Counted from the first letter of the stretch, positions 1 through 5,870 are shown. The stretch is DNA of 7,927 nucleotides from Paracoccaceae bacterium (GCA_006227805.1 SBFT01000028.1:1-7927); one strand, 5' to 3'. Notes: generated from the letters alone by a model not told the origin. Numbers and translations: made by a program.

Positions 1-1
1 G

Positions 2-289
2 CTGGCGCGGCTGTCGCGGCGGTTGCAGGTCGTGGCGCAGGGCCAGGTCGCGCGCTGGCAGGCGCGGCTGGAGGCGGCGGTGCGCCTGCAGGACAGTCTG
101 GGCTACAAGGCGACGCTGGCGCGCGGTTATGCAGTGGTCTACGGCGACGGCGCGCTGGTCACGACGCGGGCGGCGGCCTCGGGCGCGCGCGCGCTGGAAA
201 TCGAGTTCGCCGATGGCAAGCTGGCCGTGGGGGCGAGGACGGGCGCGCGCGGCAAGTCCGATCCGCCCGAACAGGGCAGCCTGTTCTGA
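2..289 (+). CDS. xseA: Exodeoxyribonuclease VII large subunit, C-terminal end (5' truncated by window edge)
   Basis: This is the last 95 codons of a gene that begins before the window. Exonuclease VII is a cytoplasmic single-strand-specific nuclease made of one XseA and several XseB chains. It acts in mismatch repair and in removal of damaged DNA. The visible part has the family's C-terminal pattern: an amphipathic helical stretch (RWQARLEAAVRLQ), then the conserved turn LGYKATLARGYAVV, a short acidic D-G turn, and the terminal beta segment IEFADGKLAVGA. The protein ends in QGSLF, an ending I recall from alphaproteobacterial XseA proteins. The frame is open to the left edge, so no start can be assigned. 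The stop codon lies 4 bp from the stop of the convergent gene on the other strand. Family assignment is confident; the catalytic part is outside the window. Confidence 0.9.
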   Translation: MARLSRRLQVVAQGQVARWQARLEAAVRLQDSLGYKATLARGYAVVYGDGALVTTRAAASGARALEIEFADGKLAVGARTGARGKSDPPEQGSLF

Positions 290-298
290 GGCCTCAGA
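285..298. repeat. 14-bp perfect palindrome spanning two convergent stop codons
   Basis: TCTGAGGCCTCAGA reads identically on both strands. It contains the TGA of xseA (287-289) and, on the opposite strand, the TGA of the convergent secreted-protein gene (294-296). As RNA it could fold into a 5-bp stem with a GGCC loop on either transcript. No U-tract follows on either side, so it is not a standard intrinsic terminator. It may be only a by-product of two closely facing stop codons. Confidence 0.5.
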
Positions 299-710
299 CG
301 CCGATCTTCGGCCCGAGGCACTGCAGCTCCTCGCCGGTTTCCTGCGCCTCGTAGAGGTTGGTGTCGCCGTCATCGCCCTGGAACTGCGCGATCAGGCCGC
401 CGGGCGTCTGCGTGAAGCGCCAGCATTGCGGGACGCCCCAATCCTCATACGCGAAGCAGATGTTGCCCGCCTCCTCGTACCAGACACCTTCCTTGCACTC
501 GCCATCGAGGAAGGACCATTCCACCCGGCGGTCGGGCAGATAGCGTTCGGCCCCGTAGATCTGGCCGTTCACGCCGTAGAACAGGGTCTTGCCGGTCGTG
601 TAGGCCTCGAACTCGGCCGCGGTCATCGGCGCCTGCGCCTCCGCGGGCCGGACCGGGGACAGAAGAACTGCGCCCAGAGCCAGGGCGAGAATCGGGACAT
701 GGTTCACCAT
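294..710 (-). CDS. Small secreted four-cysteine protein of unknown function
   Basis: 138 residues. The first 27 form a likely Sec signal peptide: a hydrophobic core (VPILALALGAVLLSPV) and an AEAQA-type signal peptidase I site just before P28. The n-region is odd because it has no Lys or Arg, only His4. The predicted mature part of about 111 residues is rich in Trp/Tyr and acidic residues and has exactly four cysteines (72, 85, 96, 131), suggesting two disulfides in the periplasm. I recall similar uncharacterised proteins in Rhodobacterales but cannot name a domain or function. The ATG lies 21 bp after the stop of the AlkB-like gene, in the same reading frame, with no in-frame start codon in between. 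The two are therefore probably co-transcribed. No good Shine-Dalgarno sequence is visible, so translation may depend on coupling to the upstream gene. The gene is real judging by codon bias and signal peptide; the role is unknown. Confidence 0.75.
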   Translation of the reverse strand: MVNHVPILALALGAVLLSPVRPAEAQAPMTAAEFEAYTTGKTLFYGVNGQIYGAERYLPDRRVEWSFLDGECKEGVWYEEAGNICFAYEDWGVPQCWRFTQTPGGLIAQFQGDDGDTNLYEAQETGEELQCLGPKIGV

Positions 711-731
711 GGACCCAGCCTGACCCGGCGA

Positions 732-1802
732 TCAGGCGATGCCAAGTCCCGTGCGGGCCTTGGGCGCATTGTCGCTGTCGCGGTCGACGGGGCTGGCCCA
801 TTTGCGCGCACGCCGGTCCATCACCCGCCGCCACAGCGTCGGCATCAGGGCCAGCGTCGCCATCTCGGGCAGGGATCGGGGCAGCATCGGCATCGCCCGG
901 TCGTCCAGGACCAGGTCGGGAAAGGCGCGGCCGGGGTTCTGGTGGTGATCGGAATGGCGCGGCGCGTTCAGCATCATCGCGGCGGAATACCAATGCGGCG
1001 CGTTCCAGGAATGGCGCGCGCTGGCGGGTTCGTACCTGCCGTCGCCCAGGGGGACACGGCGCAGCCCGTAATGCTGGACGTAATCCGACAACAGAAGCTG
1101 CATCTGCGCATGGGCCGACAACGCCACCCAGATCGCCACGGCCTTGGGTCCGCCCAGCGCCCAGGCCAGCGCCAGGGCGCAAAGGCTGCCCAGGACGTAA
1201 AGGACATAAGGGTGCGGGCCGCGCGCGGTGCGGGCACGGGCGCGCAGGCGCGTCTCGGCCCGCAGGCCCGCCATGAACGAGCCGATCCAGGCCTGCGGCA
1301 GGAAGGTCCAGAAGCCCATGCCCAGAGGGGCCGAATTCGGATCATGCGCGGTCGCGACATGGACGTGATGCACCAGGCGATGCGCCGAGGCATGATGCCC
1401 GAACAGCATCGAGGCATAGACCGCCGCCCCCAGCCGCCGCGACCAGCGGTCCGGGCGGTGGATCAGCTCGTGCGCGGTGGAATTGGCGATCTGCCCCATA
1501 AAGAGGCCCAGCGCCCCGACGGTGGCGAGCGCCGCAGGCAGGGACATCGCGCCCTGCGACAGCGCCCAGACCCCCAGCGGCAGGATGCCCAGATGCGCCA
1601 GCCCCATAGCGACCGACAGGGCATGAGCCTGCTGCGCGCCCAGATGCGCGGTCTCGTCCGGGGCGGGGGGCAACATCCGGTCCAGCCCCGAGGCGAAGAC
1701 GGTCATCGCGACGAAGGCGGCCAGACCCCACCAGCCGCCCCAGAAACAGGCCAGGACCAGCAGGGCCAGCGGCAGGGCCGGGGCAAGGATGAAGCGCAGC
1801 AT
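732..1802 (-). CDS. AlkB-like membrane di-iron oxygenase (alkane 1-monooxygenase family), substrate uncertain
   Basis: 356 residues. It belongs to the integral-membrane non-heme di-iron family that includes alkane hydroxylase AlkB. Hydrophobic segments fill residues 3-38, 60-110 and 200-235, and the His boxes face the cytoplasm: HELIHR (111-116), HRLVHH (141-146, preceded by HH at 136-137), DYVQHYGL (240-247) and RHSDHH (282-287). The FW..LP.AWIGS segment (164-175) also matches AlkB. Two boxes depart from classical AlkB: the EHxxGHH box reads AHRLVHH, and NYxEHYGL has D for N and Q for E. The start is uncertain. An upstream in-frame ATG at 1847 would add 15 residues, but that stretch uses A/T-rich codons (ATA, AAA, AAA, ACA) unlike the rest of the gene, so ATG 1802 is preferred. 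Neither start has a clear Shine-Dalgarno. It is the first gene of a likely two-gene unit with the secreted protein downstream. Hydroxylation of a hydrocarbon or lipid is inferred from the family; no rubredoxin gene is nearby. Confidence 0.82.
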   Translation of the reverse strand: MLRFILAPALPLALLVLACFWGGWWGLAAFVAMTVFASGLDRMLPPAPDETAHLGAQQAHALSVAMGLAHLGILPLGVWALSQGAMSLPAALATVGALGLFMGQIANSTAHELIHRPDRWSRRLGAAVYASMLFGHHASAHRLVHHVHVATAHDPNSAPLGMGFWTFLPQAWIGSFMAGLRAETRLRARARTARGPHPYVLYVLGSLCALALAWALGGPKAVAIWVALSAHAQMQLLLSDYVQHYGLRRVPLGDGRYEPASARHSWNAPHWYSAAMMLNAPRHSDHHQNPGRAFPDLVLDDRAMPMLPRSLPEMATLALMPTLWRRVMDRRARKWASPVDRDSDNAPKARTGLGIA

Positions 1803-1952
1803 CGGGGTGACTTTGCCTGTTTCTCGCGTTTTTTTCCAACCTATCATGGGCTTCGGTCCGCCGGTGAGGCCGAAAAATGTCCAATTCGCGTCACCTTGTT
1901 CCGATCGGCGGCGGGCGAGGCGCGCAAAACCGCAAGCAGGTGTCGTTTTTGA

Positions 1953-1969
1953 TCCGCCGGTCGGGCGGA
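1953..1969. repeat. Inverted repeat TCCGCC-N5-GGCGGA, possible operator
   Basis: A perfect 6-bp inverted repeat with a 5-bp spacer sits 43 bp before the ATG of the formate dehydrogenase beta gene, inside the divergent intergenic region. The spacing would suit a dimeric regulator. It is also just C/G-rich sequence in a C/G-rich genome, and the left arm (TCCGCCGGT) occurs again at about 1858-1866. Function is unproven. Confidence 0.25.
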
Positions 1970-1997
1970 CGCAGGGTATAGAACGGAGGCGTTCACC

Positions 1998-2003
1998 AGG
2001 GGG
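1998..2003 (+). promoter_or_regulatory. Ribosome binding site of the formate dehydrogenase beta gene
   Basis: AGGGGG lies 8 nt before the ATG at 2012 and supports that start. A closer match to the anti-Shine-Dalgarno, CGGAGG at 1984-1989, is 22 nt upstream and too far to serve this ATG. Confidence 0.5.
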
Positions 2004-2011
2004 TTCGGTCC

Positions 2012-3709
2012 ATGGCACTCGACGAAGAAAAAGGCGCGCGCAAGGGGGTCTGGAAATCGGGCCGGGGCAAGGGCCGGGTCACGCCCAAGGGCCGCCAGCT
2101 GGACGAGGGCGCCTGGGACCAGGTGCGCGCGCTGCTGGGCGACCGCCCGCGCCGGCGCGACCTGCTGATCGAACACCTGCACCTGATCCAGGACGAATAC
2201 GGCCACCTTTCGGCGGCGCATCTGCGCGCGCTGGCCGAGGAGATGCGCCTGTCCATGGCCGAGGTCTACGAGGTCGCCACCTTCTACGCCCATTTCGACG
2301 TGGTGAAGGAGGGCGAGACGCCGCCGCCTGCGCTGACGATCCGGGTCTGCGATTCGCTCTCGTGCGAACTGGCGGGCGCGCAGGCGCTGAAGGCGGCGCT
2401 GGAAGGGGGCCTCGATCCCTCGGAGGTGCGCGTCCTGCGCGCGCCCTGCATGGGGCGCTGCGACACCGCGCCGGTCTGCGAACTGGGCCATAACCACATC
2501 GACCACGCCACCCCCGCGAAGGTGAAGGCGGCCATCGCCGCACAAGATATCCACGCACATATCCCCGATTACGAAGGCCTCGAAACCTACAGGAAGACAG
2601 GAGGTTACGAGACGCTTGTCACCTTGCGCGAGAAGGGCGACTGGCAGGCGGTGCAGGAAACGGTCCTGGGCAGCGGGCTGCGCGGCCTGGGCGGGGCGGG
2701 GTTTCCCTCGGGCAGGAAATGGGGCTTCGTGCGCGCCAATCCCGGCCCGCGCTACCTGGCCGTGAACGGCGACGAGGGCGAGCCCGGAACCTTCAAGGAT
2801 CGCTACTACCTGGAACGCGTGCCGCACCTGTTCCTCGAAGGCATGCTGATCGCCGCCTGGGCGGTCGAGGCCGAGACCTGCTTCATCTACATGCGCGACG
2901 AATACCCCGCCGTCCTGGAAATCCTGCGCCGTGAAATCAAGGCGCTGGAGGATGCAGGTCTTGTGGACAAGGGCTTTGTCGACCTGCGCCGCGGGGCGGG
3001 CGCCTATATCTGCGGCGAGGAAAGCGCGATGATCGAATCGATCGAGGGCAAGCGCGGCCTGCCGCGCCACCGGCCGCCCTTCGTGGCGCAGGTGGGCATC
3101 TTCGACCGGCCCACGCTGGTCCATAACGTGGAGACCCTGCTCTGGGTCGCGCGCATCTGCCGCGAAGGGCCGGAGGTGCTGAACACGACCGAGAAGAACG
3201 GCCGCCGCGGCCTGCGCTCCTACTCCGTCTCGGGGCGGGTTGCGAACCCGGGCGTCCATCTCCTGCCCGCGGGCAGCACGATCCGCGACATCATCGAGGC
3301 TGCGGGCGGCATGGCGGAAGGCCATGTCTTCAAGGCCTATCAGCCGGGCGGCCCGTCCTCGGGCCTTCTGCCCGCCTCGATCGACGACGTGCCGCTGGAT
3401 TTCGACACGCTGCAACCGCTGGGATCGTTCATCGGTTCCGCGGCCGTCGTCGTCCTGTCGGACCAGGACCGCGCGCGGGACGCGGCGCTCAACATGCTGC
3501 GCTTCTTCGAGGATGAAAGCTGCGGCCAGTGCACGCCCTGCCGGGTCGGCTGCGAGAAGGCGGTCAAGCTGATGCAGGCCGATCGCTGGGATCAGCCGCT
3601 GCTCGAGGAACTGGCGCAGGCGATGGCAGATGCCTCGATCTGCGGATTGGGGCAGGCCGCGCCCAACCCGATCCGCCTGACGATGAAGCATTTCGCGGAC
3701 GAGATCTGA
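2012..3709 (+). CDS. NAD-linked formate dehydrogenase beta subunit, NuoE-NuoF fusion (Fdh1B type)
   Basis: 565 residues, close to the 572 I recall for Fdh1B of Methylobacterium extorquens. The subunit takes electrons from a Mo- or W-containing alpha subunit that oxidises formate and passes them through Fe-S centres and FMN to NAD+, in the cytoplasm. Order: a basic 30-residue N-terminal extension; a NuoE/thioredoxin-like 2Fe-2S domain (about 30-180) with ligands C113, C118, C146, C150; and a NuoF part from about 200. The NuoF part has the FMN-site loop GLGGAGFPSGRKW (225-237), the NADH/FMN loop GDEGEPGTFKDR (253-264), GAGAYICGEES (328-338), an SLBB domain starting at SYSVSGRV (403-410), and 4Fe-4S ligands C504, C507, C510 and C544. 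C514 is an extra nearby cysteine. All expected cofactor residues are present. HoxF of NAD-reducing hydrogenase is also a NuoE-NuoF fusion, but sequence resemblance favours Fdh1B. Oddly, no alpha-subunit gene, fdsC/fdhD or fdsD gene is adjacent: the next gene starts 8 bp after the stop. Confidence 0.9.
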   Translation: MALDEEKGARKGVWKSGRGKGRVTPKGRQLDEGAWDQVRALLGDRPRRRDLLIEHLHLIQDEYGHLSAAHLRALAEEMRLSMAEVYEVATFYAHFDVVKEGETPPPALTIRVCDSLSCELAGAQALKAALEGGLDPSEVRVLRAPCMGRCDTAPVCELGHNHIDHATPAKVKAAIAAQDIHAHIPDYEGLETYRKTGGYETLVTLREKGDWQAVQETVLGSGLRGLGGAGFPSGRKWGFVRANPGPRYLAVNGDEGEPGTFKDRYYLERVPHLFLEGMLIAAWAVEAETCFIYMRDEYPAVLEILRREIKALEDAGLVDKGFVDLRRGAGAYICGEESAMIESIEGKRGLPRHRPPFVAQVGIFDRPTLVHNVETLLWVARICREGPEVLNTTEKNGRRGLRSYSVSGRVANPGVHLLPAGSTIRDIIEAAGGMAEGHVFKAYQPGGPSSGLLPASIDDVPLDFDTLQPLGSFIGSAAVVVLSDQDRARDAALNMLRFFEDESCGQCTPCRVGCEKAVKLMQADRWDQPLLEELAQAMADASICGLGQAAPNPIRLTMKHFADEI

Positions 3710-3717
3710 CCGCGCCG

Positions 3718-4410
3718 ATGAGCGTCCTCGAGGAAATCGCGCTGCGCCAGTCGATCCTCTACGGCGGCGTGGCGCTGGGCGCGCTCTTCGCGCTGATCTA
3801 TGCCGCCGTCTTCTGTCATCGCCCGGCCAGCTGGCCGAAGACGCTGGTCAAGGCGGTGCCGATGCTCGCGTTCGCGGCGGCGGGGATGGTCAATTTCGCC
3901 GATCCCCTCGTGATCGCGGCGCTGGTCCTGTCGGCCATCGGGGATGTCGCGCTGTCGCGCGAGGGACAGCGCGCCTTTCTCTCGGGACTGGTCGCCTTCG
4001 CGCTGGCGCATCTGCTTTATGTTATTCTTTTCATGGGCTTGCGTCCGGACGATGCAGGCGGCCTGCCGCCCCTGTTGCCGACGCTGGCCTTGCTCGCGCT
4101 GGCGCTGTCGACCGAAATCTGGCTGACGCCCCATGCGGGCGCGCTGCGCGGCGCGGTGCGGGTCTATGTCCTTCTGATCACCGCCATGGGCCTTGCCGCG
4201 CTGAGCCTGCCCGAGGGGCGCGGGCTGGCCGTCCTCGGGGCCCTTGCCTTCATCCTGTCGGACGCGATCCTGGCGCTGCAACGCTTCCGGATGGCGGATA
4301 CCTCGCGCTGGCAGGTGCCTGCCTCGGTCGCATTGTGGCTGCTCTATGCGGGCGGGCAGGCGGCGATCCTGCTGGGCGCGGGCTTTGCCCGGCCAATCTT
4401 CCATCTCTGA
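3718..4410 (+). CDS. YhhN/TMEM86-family membrane protein (lysoplasmalogenase-like)
   Basis: 230 residues, about as long as YhhN proteins, which have around eight membrane helices. Characterised members (TMEM86B and some bacterial homologues) hydrolyse the vinyl-ether bond of lysoplasmalogens; whether this bacterium makes such lipids is unknown. Family marks seen here are LSAIGDVALS (71-80, with Asp76), GLVAFALAHLLYVILF (90-105), GALAFILSDAIL (174-185, with Asp182) and the final LYAGGQAAILLGA helix (209-221). Asp76 and Asp182 are the likely counterparts of the family's conserved aspartates. The ATG is the first good start after the formate dehydrogenase stop, 8 bp away. The frame stays open further upstream, but that part only overlaps the preceding gene. 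No strong Shine-Dalgarno is visible, so translational coupling to the upstream gene is plausible. I see no functional link to formate oxidation. Confidence 0.82.
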   Translation: MSVLEEIALRQSILYGGVALGALFALIYAAVFCHRPASWPKTLVKAVPMLAFAAAGMVNFADPLVIAALVLSAIGDVALSREGQRAFLSGLVAFALAHLLYVILFMGLRPDDAGGLPPLLPTLALLALALSTEIWLTPHAGALRGAVRVYVLLITAMGLAALSLPEGRGLAVLGALAFILSDAILALQRFRMADTSRWQVPASVALWLLYAGGQAAILLGAGFARPIFHL

Positions 4411-4423
4411 CAAAAGCGCATTA

Positions 4424-4437
4424 GGTGAAGGGTGAAG
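4424..4437 (+). repeat. Tandem 7-bp repeat GGTGAAG x2 in ftsY leader
   Basis: Two exact copies of GGTGAAG followed by a further GGT sit between the YhhN-like gene and the ftsY Shine-Dalgarno. The repeat provides an in-frame GTG (4425) that could be mistaken for the ftsY start. It is probably a small slippage duplication without known function. Confidence 0.5.
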
Positions 4438-4443
4438 GGTCGC

Positions 4444-4449
4444 GGGAGG
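4444..4449 (+). promoter_or_regulatory. Ribosome binding site that fixes the ftsY start
   Basis: GGGAGG lies 5 nt before ATG 4455. It selects this ATG over the in-frame GTG at 4425, which would add ten residues not typical of FtsY. Confidence 0.75.
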
Positions 4450-4454
4450 TCCAG

Positions 4455-5795
4455 ATGGCGTTTTTCAAGAAACTGAAGGACAGGCTGTTCAGGTCGTCCT
4501 CGAAGCTGGACGAAGGCCTGGAAGCGATCGTCGAGGACGGCGGCGTCGAGGAGGCAGTGGCCCCCGACCCGAAGCCCGAGTCCAGGCCCGAACCCAGGCC
4601 CGAGCCGAAGCCCGAACCCAGGCCCGAGCCGGAACCCGAGCCAGCGCCCGAACCGGAACCCGAGCCCGAACCGGAACCCGAACCGCAACCGCTGCCGGAA
4701 CCCGAGCCCGAACCCGAATACGAGCCCGCCCCCGAATACGAGCCGGAGGAGGAGCCCGAACCCGCGCCGGACGAAATTCCGCTGCCGGACCTCCCCGAGC
4801 CCGAGCCCGAGCCCATGGCCGTGCCCATGCCGTCCGATCCCGAGCCGCTGGACCTGCCGCTGGAAGTGCCGCCGCTCTCCGACCCCGACCCCGAGGACTA
4901 CGCCCAGCGCCCGGGTTTCCTGGGCCGTCTCTTCGGGCGGGGCGAAAAGAAGACCGTCCTGCGCCGCACGCTGGACGACGCGATGCTGGAAAGCCTCGAG
5001 GAATTGCTGATCGCGTCCGACATGGGGGTGGACACGGCGCTGCGCGTGACCGCGAACCTGGCCGAGGGGCGGATGGGCAAGAAGCTTTCGGTGGACGAGA
5101 TCAAGGGCCTGCTCGCGTCCGAGATCGCCCGCATCATGGAACCCGTCGCCAAACCCCTGCCGCTCTATCCCAGGCGCCCCCAGGTCGTGCTGGTGGTGGG
5201 CGTGAACGGATCGGGCAAGACGACGACCATCGGCAAGCTCGCCTCGCAGTTCAAGGCGGCCGGCAAGAAGGTGGTGATCGCGGCAGGCGATACATTCCGC
5301 GCGGCGGCGGTGGAACAACTGCAGGTCTGGGGCCAGCGCGCGGGCGTGCCGGTCCTGACCGCGCCCGAAGGCTCGGACCCCGCCAGCCTCGCCTTCGACG
5401 CGATGACGAAGGCGCAGGCCGAGGGCGCGGATCTCCTGATGATCGACACGGCGGGACGGCTCCAGAACCGGCAGGACCTGATGGAGGAACTGGCCAAGAT
5501 CGTCCGCGTCATCCGCAAGAAGGACGAAACCGCGCCGCACAACACGCTTCTGGTGCTGGACGCGACGACCGGCCAGAACGCGCTGAACCAGGTCAAGATC
5601 TTCCAGGAAGTCTCGGATGTCACGGGCCTTGTCATGACGAAACTCGACGGCACCGCGAAGGGCGGCGTGCTGGTGGCGCTGGCCGACCGCTTCGGCCTGC
5701 CGATCCACGCGATCGGCGTCGGCGAACAGATCGACGACCTCGCCCCCTTCGACCCGCAGGATTTCGCCGCCGCCCTGACGGGTCTGGAACGGTAA
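4455..5795 (+). CDS. ftsY: Signal recognition particle receptor FtsY with long Pro-Glu repeat A-domain
   Basis: 446 residues. FtsY is the SRP-receptor GTPase that docks SRP-ribosome complexes at the inner membrane and hands nascent membrane proteins to SecYEG. Residues 1-15 form a basic amphipathic start (MAFFKKLKDRLFR) typical of membrane-binding FtsY ends. Residues 37-120 are an almost pure PEPEP-type repeat, and the acidic region runs to about 148. A second basic amphipathic segment, GFLGRLFGRGEKK (154-166), precedes the N domain (about 167-240). The G domain carries GVNGSGKTTT (249-258, P-loop), DTFRAAA (279-285), DTAGR (331-335), TKLDGTAKGG (395-404) and the C-terminal GVGEQIDDLAPF (421-432). 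Everything needed for GTPase function is present. The start is set by a GGGAGG Shine-Dalgarno. A gap of 44 bp follows the YhhN-like gene, with no terminator seen, so read-through is possible. Confidence 0.96.
   Translation: MAFFKKLKDRLFRSSSKLDEGLEAIVEDGGVEEAVAPDPKPESRPEPRPEPKPEPRPEPEPEPAPEPEPEPEPEPEPQPLPEPEPEPEYEPAPEYEPEEEPEPAPDEIPLPDLPEPEPEPMAVPMPSDPEPLDLPLEVPPLSDPDPEDYAQRPGFLGRLFGRGEKKTVLRRTLDDAMLESLEELLIASDMGVDTALRVTANLAEGRMGKKLSVDEIKGLLASEIARIMEPVAKPLPLYPRRPQVVLVVGVNGSGKTTTIGKLASQFKAAGKKVVIAAGDTFRAAAVEQLQVWGQRAGVPVLTAPEGSDPASLAFDAMTKAQAEGADLLMIDTAGRLQNRQDLMEELAKIVRVIRKKDETAPHNTLLVLDATTGQNALNQVKIFQEVSDVTGLVMTKLDGTAKGGVLVALADRFGLPIHAIGVGEQIDDLAPFDPQDFAAALTGLER
4563..4814 (+). repeat. Low-complexity Pro-Glu codon repeat within ftsY
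   Basis: About 84 codons dominated by alternating CCC/CCG and GAG/GAA, with some AGG, AAG and GCG. The unit is an imperfect hexanucleotide of the CCCGAG/CCGGAA kind. It encodes the stiff acidic linker of the FtsY A-domain. Exchange of synonymous codons within the repeat suggests the protein pattern is kept by selection rather than being a fresh DNA expansion. Confidence 0.85.
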
Positions 5796-5870
5796 GGCCG
5801 CGCCCCTGCTTCTTTCTGGTTCCAAATACGCAATATCCCGAAACTCGCCTGCCCATGGGGCGGCCGAGGT
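5796..5870. other. ftsY-permease intergenic segment with inverted ends and a possible dispersed element
   Basis: This 75-bp gap opens with GGCCGCGCCCC (5796-5806) and closes with GGGGCGGCC (5857-5865). The two arms can pair over 9 bp if C5801-G5802 bulge out. The loop is relatively A/T-rich and contains CTTCTTTCTGGTTCCAAATA (5809-5828), which I recall, without being able to check, as a common intergenic string in Rhodobacteraceae. No U-tract follows the right arm, so this is not a clear intrinsic terminator. No convincing promoter was found. Confidence 0.45.

Larger units (their letters stand above)
1803..2011. promoter_or_regulatory. Divergent intergenic region between the AlkB-like gene and the formate dehydrogenase beta gene
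   Basis: 209 bp between two divergent starts, so promoters for both directions should lie here. It is more A/T-rich than the flanking genes, with a 7-T run at 1829-1835, an AAAAA run near 1872-1876 and a TTTTT run at 1946-1950. I could not find a -35/-10 pair with acceptable spacing on either strand. For example, TTGATC at 1949 and TATAGA at 1977 are 22 bp apart, which is too far for a sigma-70 promoter. No open frame here looks like a gene. Confidence 0.45.

Noticed and set aside
1803..1847. A 15-residue longer N-terminus for the AlkB-like protein starting at ATG 1847
   Set aside because: The codons there (ATA, AAA, AAA, ACA, CGA) differ from the gene's bias and include a homopolymer run. 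No Shine-Dalgarno precedes 1847. It is kept only as an alternative.
129..1952. A 607-codon plus-strand open frame across xseA, the secreted-protein gene and the oxygenase
   Set aside because: It runs antisense to two genes with signal peptide and His-box evidence and out of frame with xseA. It is low-information Arg/Gly/Gln-rich sequence.
1946..1960. An FNR-type site suggested by TTGAT
   Set aside because: Only one half-site is present; no ATCAA partner follows at the right distance.
1949..1982. A sigma-70 promoter TTGATC / TATAGA for the formate dehydrogenase beta gene
   Set aside because: The spacer is 22 bp, well outside the 16-18 bp norm.
1844..3691. A 615-codon open frame on the minus strand opposite the formate dehydrogenase beta gene
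   Set aside because: It is a shadow of a gene with complete cofactor motifs. The composition is Arg/Ala/His/Gln-rich with no recognisable family.
2012..3709. HoxF diaphorase of an NAD-reducing hydrogenase instead of a formate dehydrogenase beta subunit
   Set aside because: HoxF is also a NuoE-NuoF fusion, but the overall sequence, the length and the basic extension before PKGRQ match Fdh1B better. No HoxU, HoxY or HoxH gene is nearby.
4421..4828. A minus-strand Gly-Ser repeat protein opposite the ftsY A-domain
   Set aside because: The Gly-Ser pattern is the reverse-strand reading of the Pro-Glu codon repeat. There is no independent evidence of expression or a ribosome site.
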